Source of the DNA: Apostichopus japonicus
Lineage: Eukaryota; Echinodermata; Holothuroidea; Aspidochirotida; Stichopodidae
DNA: 64,000 nucleotides
Reading direction: 5' to 3'
NCBI RefSeq assembly: GCF_037975245.1
Contig: NC_092578.1
Span: 2,491,001-2,555,000, forward strand
The position numbers and the translations under genes are program-made. The notes below the pieces were generated by a model, which saw only the letters and a list, made by a program, of their open reading frames with translations, did not search any database and was not told the DNA's origin. Shown in pieces: positions 1 to 11,764 of the stretch (positions are counted from its first letter, which is position 1; each line of letters starts with the position of its first letter).

Positions 1-124
1 GTAAATGACATGGTCGATGCCCACAAGGGAATGCTACAAATAGGAGCTGGGAATCTTTTCTGGTTCTCAATTCCTGATCACTTGCTCTAACATTATAGTC
101 GGATAGTTATTTTGAATTTTCAGC

Positions 125-405
125 ACATTGTATAGACTTGCCCCAAGTCTCTCGCGATTTTCTCTCCCACTGCAGCTAATAGGATTTATATGATTCTCCC
201 CTCCTCTTCCACTGTCCACTCTCTTTATAATGACACCCTCTCAAGGCTTCTCCGACTGCACCGCCACCAAGCACGACAATTTCTCACGTTCCATATCGAC
301 CAACACGCACAGCGAGCGTATATGATACGAGCGGGCTTTTATTCTACACTCATACTATACGCCCCCGAGAGACTTGTAACGTTTGGTCTTGGTGACGTCA
401 CATTT
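125..405 (-). repeat. Left arm of a diverged inverted repeat around the RecQ fragment
   Basis: Read on the minus strand, this stretch starts with a TGACGTCAC site followed by CAAGTCTCTC and ends with GAGAGACTTGGGGCAAGTCTA. The same landmarks recur in the same order on the plus strand at about 1198-1490. Its inner end, on the minus strand at about 65-175, can be read as a peptide containing RERLGASLYNVLKIQNNYP. The middle of the arm is strongly diverged from its partner. Confidence 0.5.
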
Positions 406-957
406 TGAGCCGGTGGTATTCCAATATGAATATTCAACTATTTTCTGTAGCCAATGAAAAGTTTCCAATATGTAAACAGACAGTTCGAGTTCAAGTTTTT
501 GTTTCTGTTCTGCCGAAGAAGGGCCGGCCAGATGAAAAGCGTTCAGTCCTTTATCACATAGGTATGTAACCTGATCTTTCATCAGTGATACAAGAGGTGA
601 AATTATTATAATAATGGACCTCAGAGTAGTAACTTTACTACTACAACTAGTACTACAACTGGCCGAATTATTCCCACTTGCACTGCTGTTGCTAGTATTA
701 CTATTATTATTACTGTTAGCAGCTCTCGTGTTACCACTACTAACGTTATTTTTCACATCGTAAATGAAATCTAATGCGATCGGCGCAGCTTGAAAAATTA
801 GTGATTTGCCGTACCCTGTTGGTAATCCGACGAAAACGTCCCTTTTCTTTAAGAAACCAATCAACGCATCCCTTTGCTCATCGTGAACGTTTTCTTTTGG
901 TATTCCCAACTTCGAAGAGGCAAATTGTATGGAGTTTAAGATGAGTGCCTCGTCCAT
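355..957 (-). pseudogene. RecQ-family DNA helicase, N-terminal fragment
   Basis: RecQ helicases are ATP-driven 3'-5' DNA-unwinding enzymes. This open frame starts at an ATG and encodes about 200 residues. It shows a motif-0-like HDEQRDAL (about residue 25), a Walker A GLPTGYGKS (about 44-52), then ISPLVSLMKDQV (motif Ia region, about 118-129). Between them lies a Ser/Asn-rich low-complexity insert (about 73-106), which is unusual for the family. Similarity fades after about residue 150, before any DEAH box, so motifs II-VI are absent here. Either the reading continues through an intron that I cannot define, or the copy is truncated. RecQ-like fragments are often multicopy in invertebrate genomes, so a mobile-element or pseudogene copy is more likely than a working cellular helicase. 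The family call is firm; the gene status is uncertain. Confidence 0.6.
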
Positions 958-1197
958 TGCATTGGATTAGACATAATTATTAGTTTACAACACTTGGTCT
1001 GTGTACGTTTGTATAGGCCTATGTACATTTATGTCCAGTATTCCGAGATCGTGCGTCGCGACGCGGTGGGGTGGACGTTCACAGCAAGATGTGAATATTT
1101 ATCTTAATTAATGAATATGCAGCAACTGTCATACAATACCGAAGCTGATTGGTTTCACCGAAATTTGAGGGACGAAAACAATAAATAAGTTTAAAAT

Positions 1198-1495
1198 GAT
1201 GACGTCAACAGAACCAAAAGAGACAAGTCTCTCACGACAGGCAGCTCGATCGAACAGTACCGCTTCAGTTACAGTACGTTACGTCAACTTACGTGCGTGT
1301 GTATGTAGAAAGCACACGAACCATTCGAAACAAGTACGTGTGAGCTGAGGGCGTGTTGCAAGGAACAGTAGAAGTAGGCTGATTATAGCGGTACAATGTT
1401 ATGGAGTCACTGAGAGAAGGATCGGAACAGGCATTAGATGAGAGGTGGAAGAGAGAATCACGTGAGAGACTTGGGGCAAGTCTACACATTGTATG
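1198..1495 (+). repeat. Right arm of the diverged inverted repeat
   Basis: This is the plus-strand counterpart of the 125-405 arm. TGACGTCA lies near 1201, GACAAGTCTCTC near 1221, and GAGAGACTTGGGGCAAGTCTA near 1464. The conserved ends with a diverged middle suggest two divergently placed copies of one gene 5' region or one mobile element. No clean terminal repeats or target duplication were found. Confidence 0.45.
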
Positions 1496-1532
1496 GCAAA
1501 GAATCACAGAGCCAACTGGCTTTCTGGTATAA
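1401..1532 (+). CDS. Short putative coding exon, RERLGASL family
   Basis: This open frame of 43 codons starts MESLREGSEQALDERWKRES and continues RERLGASLHIVWQRI. The RERLGASL core is shared with the translation of the opposite arm (minus strand, about 65-175), which suggests that codons rather than just bases have been kept. It ends at TAA, but a GTATAA at 1527 could equally be a splice donor. I do not recognise the family. It could be a first exon of a gene copied twice in opposite directions, or a piece of a mobile element. Confidence 0.3.
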   Translation: MESLREGSEQALDERWKRESRERLGASLHIVWQRITEPTGFLV

Positions 1533-2420
1533 TATTCTGTCTGCTATTGGGGCGGGGGAGGAGGATGAGCCTTGCCTGATTTTATTCTGGGGGATAAGCC
1601 CTTGCGCCCCTGGTGCTATCCTTTACATAATTCTAGCTAAATTTGTATCTTTAAATCTCACTAGTGTATAGGACATCACATGCATGTGTATGAAGAATAA
1701 GCCATATGGAAAACCTGAGCAAGGGGAGGGGAGGAGGCACCCCTTCTTACCCTCAGTGTATATATATATATATATAGATAGATATATTAGCGAAATCAAA
1801 CATTTAAAACATGCACAATAGTATGTGCGGGTAGGTATCTTAAACTCTATATCATATTAAGGATGTGATTTTATGAAAGACGAGGTTCAAGTTCCATACC
1901 ATGCAAATCACTCTGACGAAAACTGTCATTTACTGCATCAAAGTTGACTATTTCAGAGAAATCTCGTTTTATGTTCAGTATGGCTTATGACGAAAACCGT
2001 CTGAGAAGCAGATCACATGCTGCTATAAAATAAGTGGCCAGCTATATACTCAGATACGATAAAACCATAGCCGTAAATATTTTTCTTTTACCTCTTTTTT
2101 TTAAGGGGGGGGGGAGAGAGATGTACCTCTCCTTTTCGCCTCCAAACTTTCCAGTGTCGCCGTGTTTATAGCGGAAGTGACAGTCCAGCGGGTTTCCTTT
2201 ACGCAGTGTGTTAATTCACTCTAAAAGATAATTTACAAACAACGTTGATTTAATATGTATGTATCTTAGATCCTCCTGAAAGCAGGGACTCGCGAAGAAG
2301 CCTCATAGACTTATCAAAGCCGCAAGCTGACCGAAGTCCGTCTCTTACATTCGTATTTAACGTCCATGATTATGAATTGTCAATTGTCAACAACTCTGTA
2401 ACTGGACGACATACATAATC
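1533..2420. other. Intergenic, nothing recognised
   Basis: AT-rich sequence with a short (TA)n run near 1758-1775 and a G-run near 2105. I see no gene. Confidence 0.5.
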
Positions 2421-2489
2421 TAGGAGTGACTCGAACTCTGGACCTTATGATTGGAAGGCACCGGCGTTAACACTGAGCTAACACTCCTA
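2421..2489 (-). repeat. tRNA-derived SINE head or tRNA pseudogene
   Basis: On the minus strand, AGGAGTG at one end pairs with CACTCCT at the other like an acceptor stem. An A-box-like TAGCTCAGTGTTAACG is followed at normal distance by a B-box-like GAGTTCGAGTCACTCC. The anticodon arm (CCTTCCAATCATAAGG) folds poorly and the D-arm is imperfect, so this is more likely a SINE promoter or dead tRNA than a working tRNA. No SINE tail was defined. Confidence 0.5.
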
Positions 2490-3606
2490 TAATAATTTGC
2501 ACTATAAACGTAATTGTCGGAATACACTGTGGCCACATTTCAGATGGAATATGGAACTGACTTTGAGGATTGGATACGTTCGGTGAGTTAACATTTATAT
2601 TGTTATCATGCCCAGTGTTCTATCCTTGGTTACTTATCTTAAATACAGAAACACTCAAATAACTTCATGCTACTGTATGTGTTCAATGTTTGACCTGCCA
2701 TTAGAACACTACACTTGATCAAACAGTGTTACTTGACTCGATCGCCCAGCGGAACCGGAACGTCACTACCAAAACAGCAGAAGGAACTTTAACAGATGGC
2801 CGTAGAAGACTATGCCATCACAGTAACAATATCTTCATGTCCACCCCCCCCCCACACACACACACTCTGCCCCACCCGCAGCGTCATATGAACCTGGGCC
2901 CACAAAATCACATCCGGCCGGCTTGCCCGTCCGTAGACGCAATAATGGCACCGCAGCCCCCAAACACCAACGCTCTGAGTTACTTTTAAGAAAATTCACC
3001 AAAGATAGAGCCAGGGCAGTATAAAATCAAACAATGTGAACCACTCTTACCCCAGTCCCGTGGCACCGTGACTGTAAACCATATATATGATGATGATGAC
3101 GATATTAAGTTGTCAATATTAAGTGAGTATGGAGAGTTCACGTAAAGGGAACAGTTACTTAGTACACATAATCAGGTTATACGATGGTGAGTGATATTCC
3201 GTGTGTTGTTCACACTTGTGATCACATCTCCCCTACAAAATCACAGTTTTCAACAAAACGGCGTAACCCATATAACATCGTACAATGTTGTAGCATTTCG
3301 TGGACGTTTCTAACTGCGTTCAGTCAAATGATCTCTTAAAGCTAAATTCCTATGTAATGAGATGCAATATAATCTGCATTAAGACTCAATTATTCAGAAA
3401 ACAACAAAAGAGAGCTACTTTTAATCTTCTATAAAAATCGATATCGGAGCGTTCTATTATACGTTTCTTTAAGCTTCATTGTTGAATGGAAATACCGCCT
3501 AAAACAAACGTTTTCGGTGACAGTCAAAGCTGCGAGTTATTCGACTGAACCTTTCATCGTCCTTGTTGTCCTGTGTGTAATATCTGTTCTCATTCTAAGC
3601 AGGGAG
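2490..3606. other. Intergenic, nothing recognised
   Basis: Unique-looking sequence with a C-run and (CA)n near 2844-2866. The 87-codon open frame here is low in coding character. Confidence 0.4.
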
Positions 3607-3609
3607 TTG

Positions 3610-3634
3610 TTAGGGTTATATTAGGGTTAGGGTT
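3610..3634 (+). repeat. Short telomere-like TTAGGG run
   Basis: Three imperfect TTAGGG-type units split by a TATA. The run is very short and may be chance. Confidence 0.35.
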
Positions 3635-5360
3635 ATGGAAAGTCCCTGTTCTAAGAGACTTGTGATTCTTCGCTTGTCGTAACATCGATGACAGAGCCTC
3701 GGGGCTGAGTGTTGTGAACATGTTGTTTGGTTTTCCGCCTCTACCTGGAGTGTCTTTTCTAAAGAAGAAATGTTACTAAGTTTGATTGCTAGATCTTCCT
3801 GCCTTAAAACAGGACAAAATAGAAGATTAAATAAGATAAAACTAATTTTATTAATCAAAACTACAGTTTGAAATGTTTCCCGAAAGAAATGAGAGGGATA
3901 TCGAAGAACTTAGCATGCATAGACTCAGGATGTGTGACCTAACCATATTAGTAATTTCCGACTTTGCTATCGGCATTATATAGGTCTAGTCATTGCCAAC
4001 TTTGTGATCCACCGTCCCCCTGACAATTTTGCAAGGTCGGAAAGAGTGAATCCATAGTTTTCCCTTTCGCGGGAAAATTAAAAAGAGTAAAATTTATATA
4101 ACGAATCAACGACATATACTTTTTAAACTTCAAATAAGGAATATGGCACGTGTGATAATCGTATTTGTGTGTTTGTGCCAAATTCACGTATATCTGTCCC
4201 CAAACCATGTTCTCACTTTCTTACATTAATGACATTCCGATAAATACATATTATTAACATAATATTATAAGTTTAAAACTCATGAAAGCCTGCAATACTC
4301 TTCGAACCAAATGTGAACATGTAGCATATAGTATAGCAAATACGACCTTCAACACCCACCCCCCCCCCCTCTCCCTTCATAAACCCTCTTTTGGAAGCCA
4401 CATGAAGCCCCTTTTGGAACCGCCTGTTTAGGTCCTGCATGCATGAACCACCCTCGGAACGGTCTTTAAGATGGACTGCATTTGTAAAAAGTCTCTTAAG
4501 CTTATGACGAGCTGTATTCATGACCCACCCACCCCTATTTTGTGTTGTTTTTGAACCGCCTCGGAACTCCCTTTAACATGATCTACATTTACCTTCATAT
4601 ACTTCGACTCCAAGAGTTGGCTTTCCATGGACGGTCCTCTGAACCGTGAACTACTATGAAGTACACGGCATTCATGTTTGATCATTAACTATGATAATAT
4701 CCCCTCAAGATACTCCGGGTGAACGTACTTGGCAATTATGCAACACAGAGTATAGCTTTTAGACTTTAGATATATAGCCATGATATATCATTTAACATAA
4801 AAACGAATTTGATAACTGGAAACCAAACATGAAAAAAAAATGTCTCATATTATTGTCTTTTCAAGTGGGAAAAGATCCCGGGATCATTGTGTAAAGGAAA
4901 CACTTTGATGTGCTATACCTGTTAATCATAATTTGTATTTTGTTGAGAATGAAAGTATGATCACATTAGTGATGAATGTGATTCACGGAAAGAAATTTTC
5001 AATTTTTTGTCTTTAATTTGGTCTCAGGTTTAGTATAGCTATGACAACATGTATTATCAAACAAAACCACTTTTGTCGTCAAAGCAACCACATGCTATAT
5101 TTGATATTCAGTAATGTACATATATATATTTATTCTGTTTCGATCAAACAAGGCTTTACGACTCATCTAAACATCTCGATGTTTTGTTCTAAACAATAGC
5201 CAAAATTTACACGCGTAAAGAGCTTGCATGGGATGCGATTTCCTGAGTAAATGCACTCCAAGGACACACAATATGCAATTCATCATCAGTGCATGCTGCA
5301 TTAGTAGGCTATACAAGTCAATAAACTTCACTTAGAAATATAACTCAGCAAACTTCTACC
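3635..5360. other. Intergenic, nothing recognised
   Basis: AT-rich sequence with one C-run near 4360. I see no exon with convincing splice sites. Confidence 0.4.
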
Positions 5361-5365
5361 AAGGC

Positions 5366-5765
5366 TTAACGGTGGTGATGGCGATGACCATGACAATGAG
5401 AATGAAAACATGGTACGGCAGGGATGAGCCGGATGTTAAGATGATGACGAGGAAGGTAATGACGATAGAAAAAGTGAGGACGATGGAAACGGTAATGACG
5501 ACCTCTCGGATGACGATAGTGAGGGTGGAGGATGCCGAGGATGAAGACTAAAGATGAGGATGAGGAACCCGACGACTGGTGAAAATGATGGCCGTGGTAC
5601 AAGGAGTATGACGATGGTGAAGTTGAATTTGAAGATAAGAATGAAAAAAAGCGAGGAGGATGAGGAGGATATTAAAGATGAGGATGATGACGTTGAGGAC
5701 GATGACGAAGAAGGTGACGAAGAGGGTGACGACGAAGGTGAAGACGATAATGACGTCACGATGAC
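5366..5765. repeat. GAY-rich low-complexity tract
   Basis: An imperfect GATGAN/GAGGAN repeat over about 400 bp. Both strands are open by composition: acidic Asp/Glu runs on plus, Ser/His-rich runs on minus. This is simple sequence, not a gene. Confidence 0.75.
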
Positions 5766-5819
5766 AATGAACAGTACAATGTCAAAATCAATGGGTTGGT
5801 TTAAAATGGCACGTTAATA

Positions 5820-6490
5820 AGAAAGGTGTGATAATTATATTAAATCCAATCATATTGGGATAAACATTTGATTATGTTCAGTACAATTTTTTTGCAAAAG
5901 TACAGTCAAAGATATACAAACCATTGCTTGAAAAGTGCATCTCCTATGAGCTCATCAGTTATTGTTATTTTTCCTTTACAATGACGTGTTATTACTTACA
6001 AAGAGCCACTCTGACGACTTCAGTCAAAAGAAGACATTATTATCCACTATAAGCAATCCGATTGGCTGTTTCAAAGATTGCACACTCCAAACTATACGAT
6101 GGCAAAGGTCAGAATATTACCATTCGTTTAAGTACGTCGGAGATCGTTATCTGGATCTGCAAGTTTGATTTCATTTTGACCGAGGTTTGAAACTGGAAAG
6201 CAGAAAATAAAGTCCACTGTTATCTTACTTTGGACAACAGTTGTAGCCCTGGTCCAAGGTAAGACTATTGTAATTACTCCTTAATTTCACGTTTCTCCTT
6301 CCTCTTCTCCTAATTTTCTTGTATTTAATGCCTCTCTGCAATTTTCACATTCAGATATATTCGGGCCATCCGTGCAATATTATTACATTGTGATAATGAT
6401 ATATTTTTGTCATGTTAAACCATTATTGAAATGATGGATCCATTCATGCGTAAATGGTGTTATGTGGAAGATATTGACTAGTTACCTTCC
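5820..6490. other. Intergenic, nothing recognised
   Basis: AT-rich sequence without gene signals. Confidence 0.4.
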
Positions 6491-6497
6491 TCTTTAC

Positions 6498-6661
6498 ATA
6501 TAACTATATATATATAACTATATAACTATATATATATATGTATATATAACTATATATATGTATATATATATATATTGATTGATATATTGATATATATAGA
6601 TTGATATTTTGATATATATAGATTGATATATAGATAGATTGATATATAGGTCTTTACCTAT

Positions 6662-6726
<65 letters not shown>
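6498..6726. repeat. (TA)n microsatellite with GATA-like variants
   Basis: Alternating TA with interspersed ATAACTATA and TTGATATA blocks, ending in a pure TA run of about 60 bp. Confidence 0.9.
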
Positions 6727-6729
<3 letters not shown>

Positions 6730-6841
6730 AGGAATGTGATTTGAACAAAACAGAGGCCCCTATAATTTTTTATTAAGTTACCTTCACAGATAGTGGTACA
6801 GCCATTCAGAGGTTAGGGGAAAATGACCTGTCAGTGGCACA

Positions 6842-6914
6842 TTGATATACCATATGACATTGTGTTGCTGTACTATTCATTTTGCTCTGAGTTTTGCTCC
6901 TTTCTACCCCTCAG
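6842..6914 (+). repeat. 75-bp direct repeat, copy 1
   Basis: Starts ATTGATATACCATATGACAT and ends CTTTCTACCCCTCAGG. An almost identical copy lies at about 9463-9535. Its end looks like a pyrimidine tract plus AG splice acceptor, but no exon follows that I can support. Confidence 0.7.
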
Positions 6915-7069
6915 GTATGTTCTTTTTACTTTATTTTAATAGTTAAAGGATCTAACTGATGTATTCTTATTAGTATTCATGGTAACATTCAATAGAAATG
7001 TCAAGATATTGAAGTGCACCTTTTCATCAATGCTAGTAGTTTTATATGTTCTTAATATAGCCTTAAGCT

Positions 7070-7512
7070 CAGTGTTACCAGCGTTAGCGTTTTTACACTA
7101 GATCTAGCGTTTTTAGACATTTCTGGGGTTCTATCGCACGTTTTTTCTTATTTTGGTAATTCTAGCGTTTTTTGCCAAAAACTAGTTAAATTTACCAAAA
7201 ATAGACCATTTTTCAGATTTTTTAGACAAAATTCTTACTTGGAGACCCATCCAAATTTATTTTGAGTATTTTTGCCCAATCTTCGGAATTTCCTACTGAA
7301 AATTTCCATATTTTTTTCAAATTTTCTGGGTCAGACTATCACTCAAATCAACTATTTAAATCTATTTTGTGATCGGTGACCATTCATCCTACAAATCTGT
7401 GCTAAATTGACTCGAAACAGCACGAAAGTTTGGGAAACTACCATTTAGCGTTTTCTAGGGTTTTATTTTCGCAAATCTAGCGTTTTTTTGTCAATTGTCG
7501 CTGGTAACGCTG
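7070..7512. mobile_element. hAT-type MITE, TIR CAGTGTTACCAGCG
   Basis: A 443-bp element with inverted ends CAGTGTTACCAGCG and CGCTGGTAACGCTG. It is flanked by a perfect 8-bp duplication CTTAAGCT (7062-7069 and 7513-7520). Internally it repeats TCTAGCGTTTTT. It has no coding capacity, so it needs a transposase in trans. TIRs starting CAG plus 8-bp duplications fit the hAT superfamily. Confidence 0.88.
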
Positions 7513-7628
7513 CTTAAGCTGTATGTTGCCTGTATGGTACATTGTTATTTGATATGGTGAAGCCACAGCAGCTACGCCCAGGAACGAGGTGGTTCCATGG
7601 TGTCAAATTACTTAGCAGGTATAACCTG

Positions 7629-8825
7629 TAGTGTTTACACGGGTTATCCGGGTACCCGGGTACCCGCCCGACGCAATACTACCCGGTTCCTAATTTATTA
7701 CCCGAATCCTACGCAAAGTGTGATTTCAAAAAAAAAAAAATTCAAATCTACGGTTAGGCAGATTTCCCATTGACTTAGTGTGGTGTTAGGCTAAAATATG
7801 TGGTCGGAGATAACAGCAATAACGAAGGTACCCGCCCGACGAGATACTACCCGGTTCCTAATTTATTACTCGAATCCTACGCAAAGTGTGATTTAAAAAA
7901 AATGCAAATTGGTTAAGCAGATTTCCCATTGACTTAGTGTGGTGTTAGGCTACCATGTGGTTGAAGAGTAGTACAGCAGTAACGAAAGTATTCCATGGAT
8001 ATCTTTTAACTGCGTCACAATTTCAGCTAATAAACAAATGGCTATGCTAGATTACCCCATTGACTTAGTGTGGTGTTAGGCAACCCTGGGTCGAACGTAA
8101 CAGCAACAAGAAATGTGTTCCATGGATATCTTATAACTGCGTCACAATTTCAGCGAATAAACAGATGGTTAGGCTTTGCTAGATTTCTCATGCATTGACT
8201 TAGTGTGGTGTTAGGCTACCATGTGGAAGAAATTATTATTCATTCATTGGTTTATTTCATAGAAGGAAAGGCTGACAAGGAATTTTACGACATGTTTATG
8301 GATTATAGACGGGATAACTAAAAAATAATAATCGCAAGTGGCTTTTTAGTAATCGTGTATTCCAAATGCGATCAAATTGCGCGAATCGCGTAATCTCGCG
8401 GCTAATGCGAACCCTGGGCCTGCATAATAGATCTAGTTACAACTGAGCTAAAGTAAAGGGATATTTTATGGTCTGATCCAATAGATGTGGAGAGGAAGCA
8501 TAAGCAGCGGCGGCAATGCGATGTTAACAACATTACTACTAATTAGTAGTAATGTTAATTATATTAAGTAATTAAGAAGTTTATGACAGAAAAAAAGCAA
8601 ATAGATATTATTGAGGAAGGTTTTATACCTAAACCTAAACATACGTTTTTGAACATAAAAACATTGTCAGTAGAGAATATAATTCATTTACTATAGCATT
8701 TAATATGTAATTTCTTGAAAATCGTGATACACGGGGGAAAACAATTTTTCCCGGGTACCCGGATACCCGACGGGTAACGGCTCTCGGGTACCCGGTTCCC
8801 GATTTTTGGACCCGTGTAAACACTA
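7629..8825. mobile_element. hAT-type element, TIR TAGTGTTTACACGGGT
   Basis: A 1197-bp element. TAGTGTTTACACGGGT at the left is mirrored by ACCCGTGTAAACACTA at the right, and both flanks carry the perfect 8-bp duplication ATAACCTG. GC-rich CGGGTACCCGG palindromes sit just inside each end. The core holds four copies of a 26-bp motif starting CCCATTGACTTAGTGTGGTG, at about 7766, 7925, 8056 and 8193. No transposase frame is seen, so it is non-autonomous. Confidence 0.9.
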
Positions 8826-8833
8826 ATAACCTG

Positions 8834-9462
8834 TGCTGCATAGACTAATTAGATGGATTGTTCTATTGGAAGAGGGGTTGATTAAAATAGCTACACAGCA
8901 AGCTGCATGGGATAGACCCCCTACAGAGATCTGGGTGCACAGGATTGGTGGAATTGTTTAGGTTACCATGGCAATCCTATACCAGGTAGAGATATTGTTC
9001 TTATTAGCTGTAAAGTTTTGTTGTCTACTTTTCAAATTTAGTGCTAAAATTCAAAAAGCTTGACGTCACATATCTTGAACATAATGAGGGTCACCAGGTC
9101 AGATTACCGACTGGTATACTGCCTGTGCATTGGTAGTGTGTGGGTACAACTATATTGAAACCTTTGTTTTAATAATAAGTCGTAAGCTAGCTCCCTAGTT
9201 CATGCAGGGAAAAGTTGCTAGTCTAGGGGTGCACAGAGGATTAAGATGTTAGAATAAATATTAACACTTCTGTGTGCAGCTGTGTGGGTCATGTCAGTTA
9301 GTTTGGTTAAAATGTTTGTTGGTCTATGCGTGAGTGTTATCTGTAGATTGACAAGGTTTATCTGTTATCAATAAATTCATGATGTTGCACTGAGGTTGAT
9401 ATGATATAACAGAGAGCTGTAAAGGACAATTATGTTCTAGATTAAAGGGTTGTTAATAAACA
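8834..9462. other. Intergenic, nothing recognised
   Basis: No gene or element boundary identified. Confidence 0.4.
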
Positions 9463-9535
9463 TTGATATACCATATGACATTGTGTTGCTGTACTATTCA
9501 TTTTGCTCTGAGTTTTGTTCCTTTCTACCCCTCAG
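9463..9535 (+). repeat. 75-bp direct repeat, copy 2
   Basis: Second copy of the 6842-6914 segment, about 2.62 kb downstream, with one C-to-T difference seen (GTTTTGTTCC for GTTTTGCTCC). Confidence 0.7.
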
Positions 9536-9582
9536 GTGGCCTATATATTGGCTCATACCTAGGTCACCCGAATCCCCGGGGT

Positions 9583-9584
<2 letters not shown>

Positions 9585-9673
<89 letters not shown>
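9585..9673. repeat. (TA)n microsatellite
   Basis: About 90 bp of alternating TA. The open frames across it are artefacts. Confidence 0.95.
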
Positions 9674-9677
<4 letters not shown>

Positions 9678-10339
9678 ACAAGCAATTTGTGGGGCACAAA
9701 TTGTCACGTGTTGTGACGTTTAATAACTCGCTGAGTTGAATTTTTGAATTGTTGCAAACACAAACATGTATTTATTGTACTGAAGAACATTTAATTGTGT
9801 AAACACTGTTTGGTTTCGTACAAATTAGGTAAAAGGTACAACTCAACGAAAGCAAAATATATAGGCCCTAACTTTGAAAGATGACAATAAATTGAGGGGG
9901 AAGGGGGGGGGCATAAATTAAATTATATATGCTATAGACATGGAGAAGCAACTGCTCATGGGTAAAACTTCCAATTATTTTAGAAATTGATCTTGTTAAT
10001 TAACCTTGGCTTAAATATCTGTCTATTGTGAAGTAACCGGATTATATTATTAACAGCCCAACTTTATAATGCACGATTAATTACAAAATTTAATAGAACA
10101 ACATATAATGGTTCTGATGCTTCTATGAAACATTTAATTGAGTGAAACTTTTAAATGGTTTTTCCGATGAGAGGCATTGTAACACTGGGAGAGGAAAATA
10201 TTCTTTAATGTTGGTTGAAAATTCCATCTCAATATCTTGTTCCAAAGTCAATAATGTTTAATTTGTTGAATGTTAATTACCTAACATTATTAACCTCGAT
10301 TCTTTTCTTCAGTGGATCACATTATCGGTTGTCTAGGAT

Positions 10340-10478
10340 CAGGCGCGTAGCCAAGGATGGGGGGGGGGGGGAGTGCGAAGGGGGCGACCGCTCGCGCCAA
10401 CTCACTGTGGCGCTACGCTTAGATAGTTTGCCTACAAGCTTCACCCCTCCCTTGACAAAGTTCCTCGCTACGCGCCTG
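10340..10478. mobile_element. Very short hAT-type MITE (139 bp)
   Basis: Ends CAGGCGCGTAGCCAAGGA and TTCCTCGCTACGCGCCTG are near-perfect inverted repeats. The flanks TCTAGGAT and TCGAGGAT match at 7 of 8. Inside, at 10390-10426, is a reverse copy of the GCGGAGCGCCACC/GGTTGGCGCGGAGCG module seen in several other families here, next to a G-run. Confidence 0.8.
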
Positions 10479-10693
10479 TCGAGGATATAATCACAGTTGA
10501 TGTTCTTCAAAAGCGTTATTCTATTATAATATTCTTGTTGATATTTCCCCTTAAAATGGGATACAATTGGTATGTTTGCTAAGATGTCAATATTTTATAT
10601 TTTATAAAAATGATTTTCTTTCTGGTAGGAATCACTCAGCTCGCCAGATGCACAAAAATACTATAAAATTTGAAAACTTAATGATATCTCTGT

Positions 10694-11048
10694 CAACGGC
10701 GTAGGAACCGGGGGCCTGGGGCGCAGCCCCCCCAGTGAAAAATATGGAGGGGCGGAAGTATCATTCCGAACCACCCGCTTCGCAAGTCAGAAAACCCCTT
10801 TTCCAAATGAGAAAAAAATCTCATTTGGAGCACCAAATTGCATCTAAGGCCAGGTGAAAATGCAAAATTATTTACAAAATGGAGTGGGTGTTGAAGTGTG
10901 CTATATATTTCACCAAATTGCATCTGAGGCCACCTGGAAATACAAACAAATTCCAGGGGGACACCCCCTCCCCTTAGACCCCTCCCTCAGGCCGGCCATC
11001 AGTCTTCAGCCCCCCCCCCCCACTCAAAAGTACCTTCCTACGCCGCTG
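10694..11048. mobile_element. hAT-type MITE, TIR CARCGGCGTAGGAA
   Basis: A 355-bp element with ends CAACGGCGTAGGAA and TTCCTACGCCGCTG, and a perfect 8-bp duplication ATCTCTGT on both sides. It contains two copies of CACCAAATTGCATCT and a C-run close to the right end. Non-coding. Confidence 0.88.
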
Positions 11049-11056
11049 ATCTCTGT

Positions 11057-11764
11057 CATGCAAAATGCTATGTGGATTTGATTTTGATCTAAGGATCAAA
11101 AGAATTCCCAGCAGTTATCCTTATAATTGTGCCAAATAAAATTCGATAAACAAAATATAGGCTAACCTCAAACCAGTGCGATGAGATATACATACTCAAC
11201 CCATAAAGCCGTTTCTTACAATTCAGCGGTTAAATTTAAGCCAAAAAAATTGCTCAAAATGAGATTTTATTTGATCAGAAGAACCTAAAATTGCTACTAA
11301 ATGATTTAAGTTGATTTAAGTTGATTTAATGATTTAAGTCTATAAGCCTCCATGGCTTCTTTCGCGAGTTCCTGCTTGCGGGAAGATCACATATACATAC
11401 ATACATACAAGTTAACGAGCGAATAGTTCATTGATATGAATCGATCATCAGCGTTCCGTCACCTAGACATTCCTCTATATCAGTGTAATATCCAAATTAG
11501 AAAATGTCTTTCTTTTTTATGTTCTTTTTCTTGATTATCATTCCAAAAAGGGGGGACTCATAGGGCTTCAATAAGGGGTCTATAGGGCTTCCATAAGGGG
11601 ATTTCATAGGGGAGGGGTGATAATCAAGGTCGTACACTGATAATTATAGTAGGCTTACCACACGAAACCAACGTTGATCAAAATGAAGACAGACTGCATG
11701 TAGTGAGACCGTACGCGTACTCGTAGTCTAGTATAGTTTTCTGTACTCGTTCTCAAACTCGTGA
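11057..11764. other. Intergenic, nothing recognised
   Basis: AT-rich, with three short GATTTAAGTT repeats near 11302-11340. Confidence 0.4.

Noticed and set aside
2421-2489. Functional tRNA gene
   Set aside because: A- and B-boxes and acceptor pairing are good, but the anticodon and D arms do not fold into a normal tRNA.
5554-5817. Acidic Asp/Glu-rich protein
   Set aside because: Composition of a GAY repeat; no start context, splice sites or non-repeat domain.
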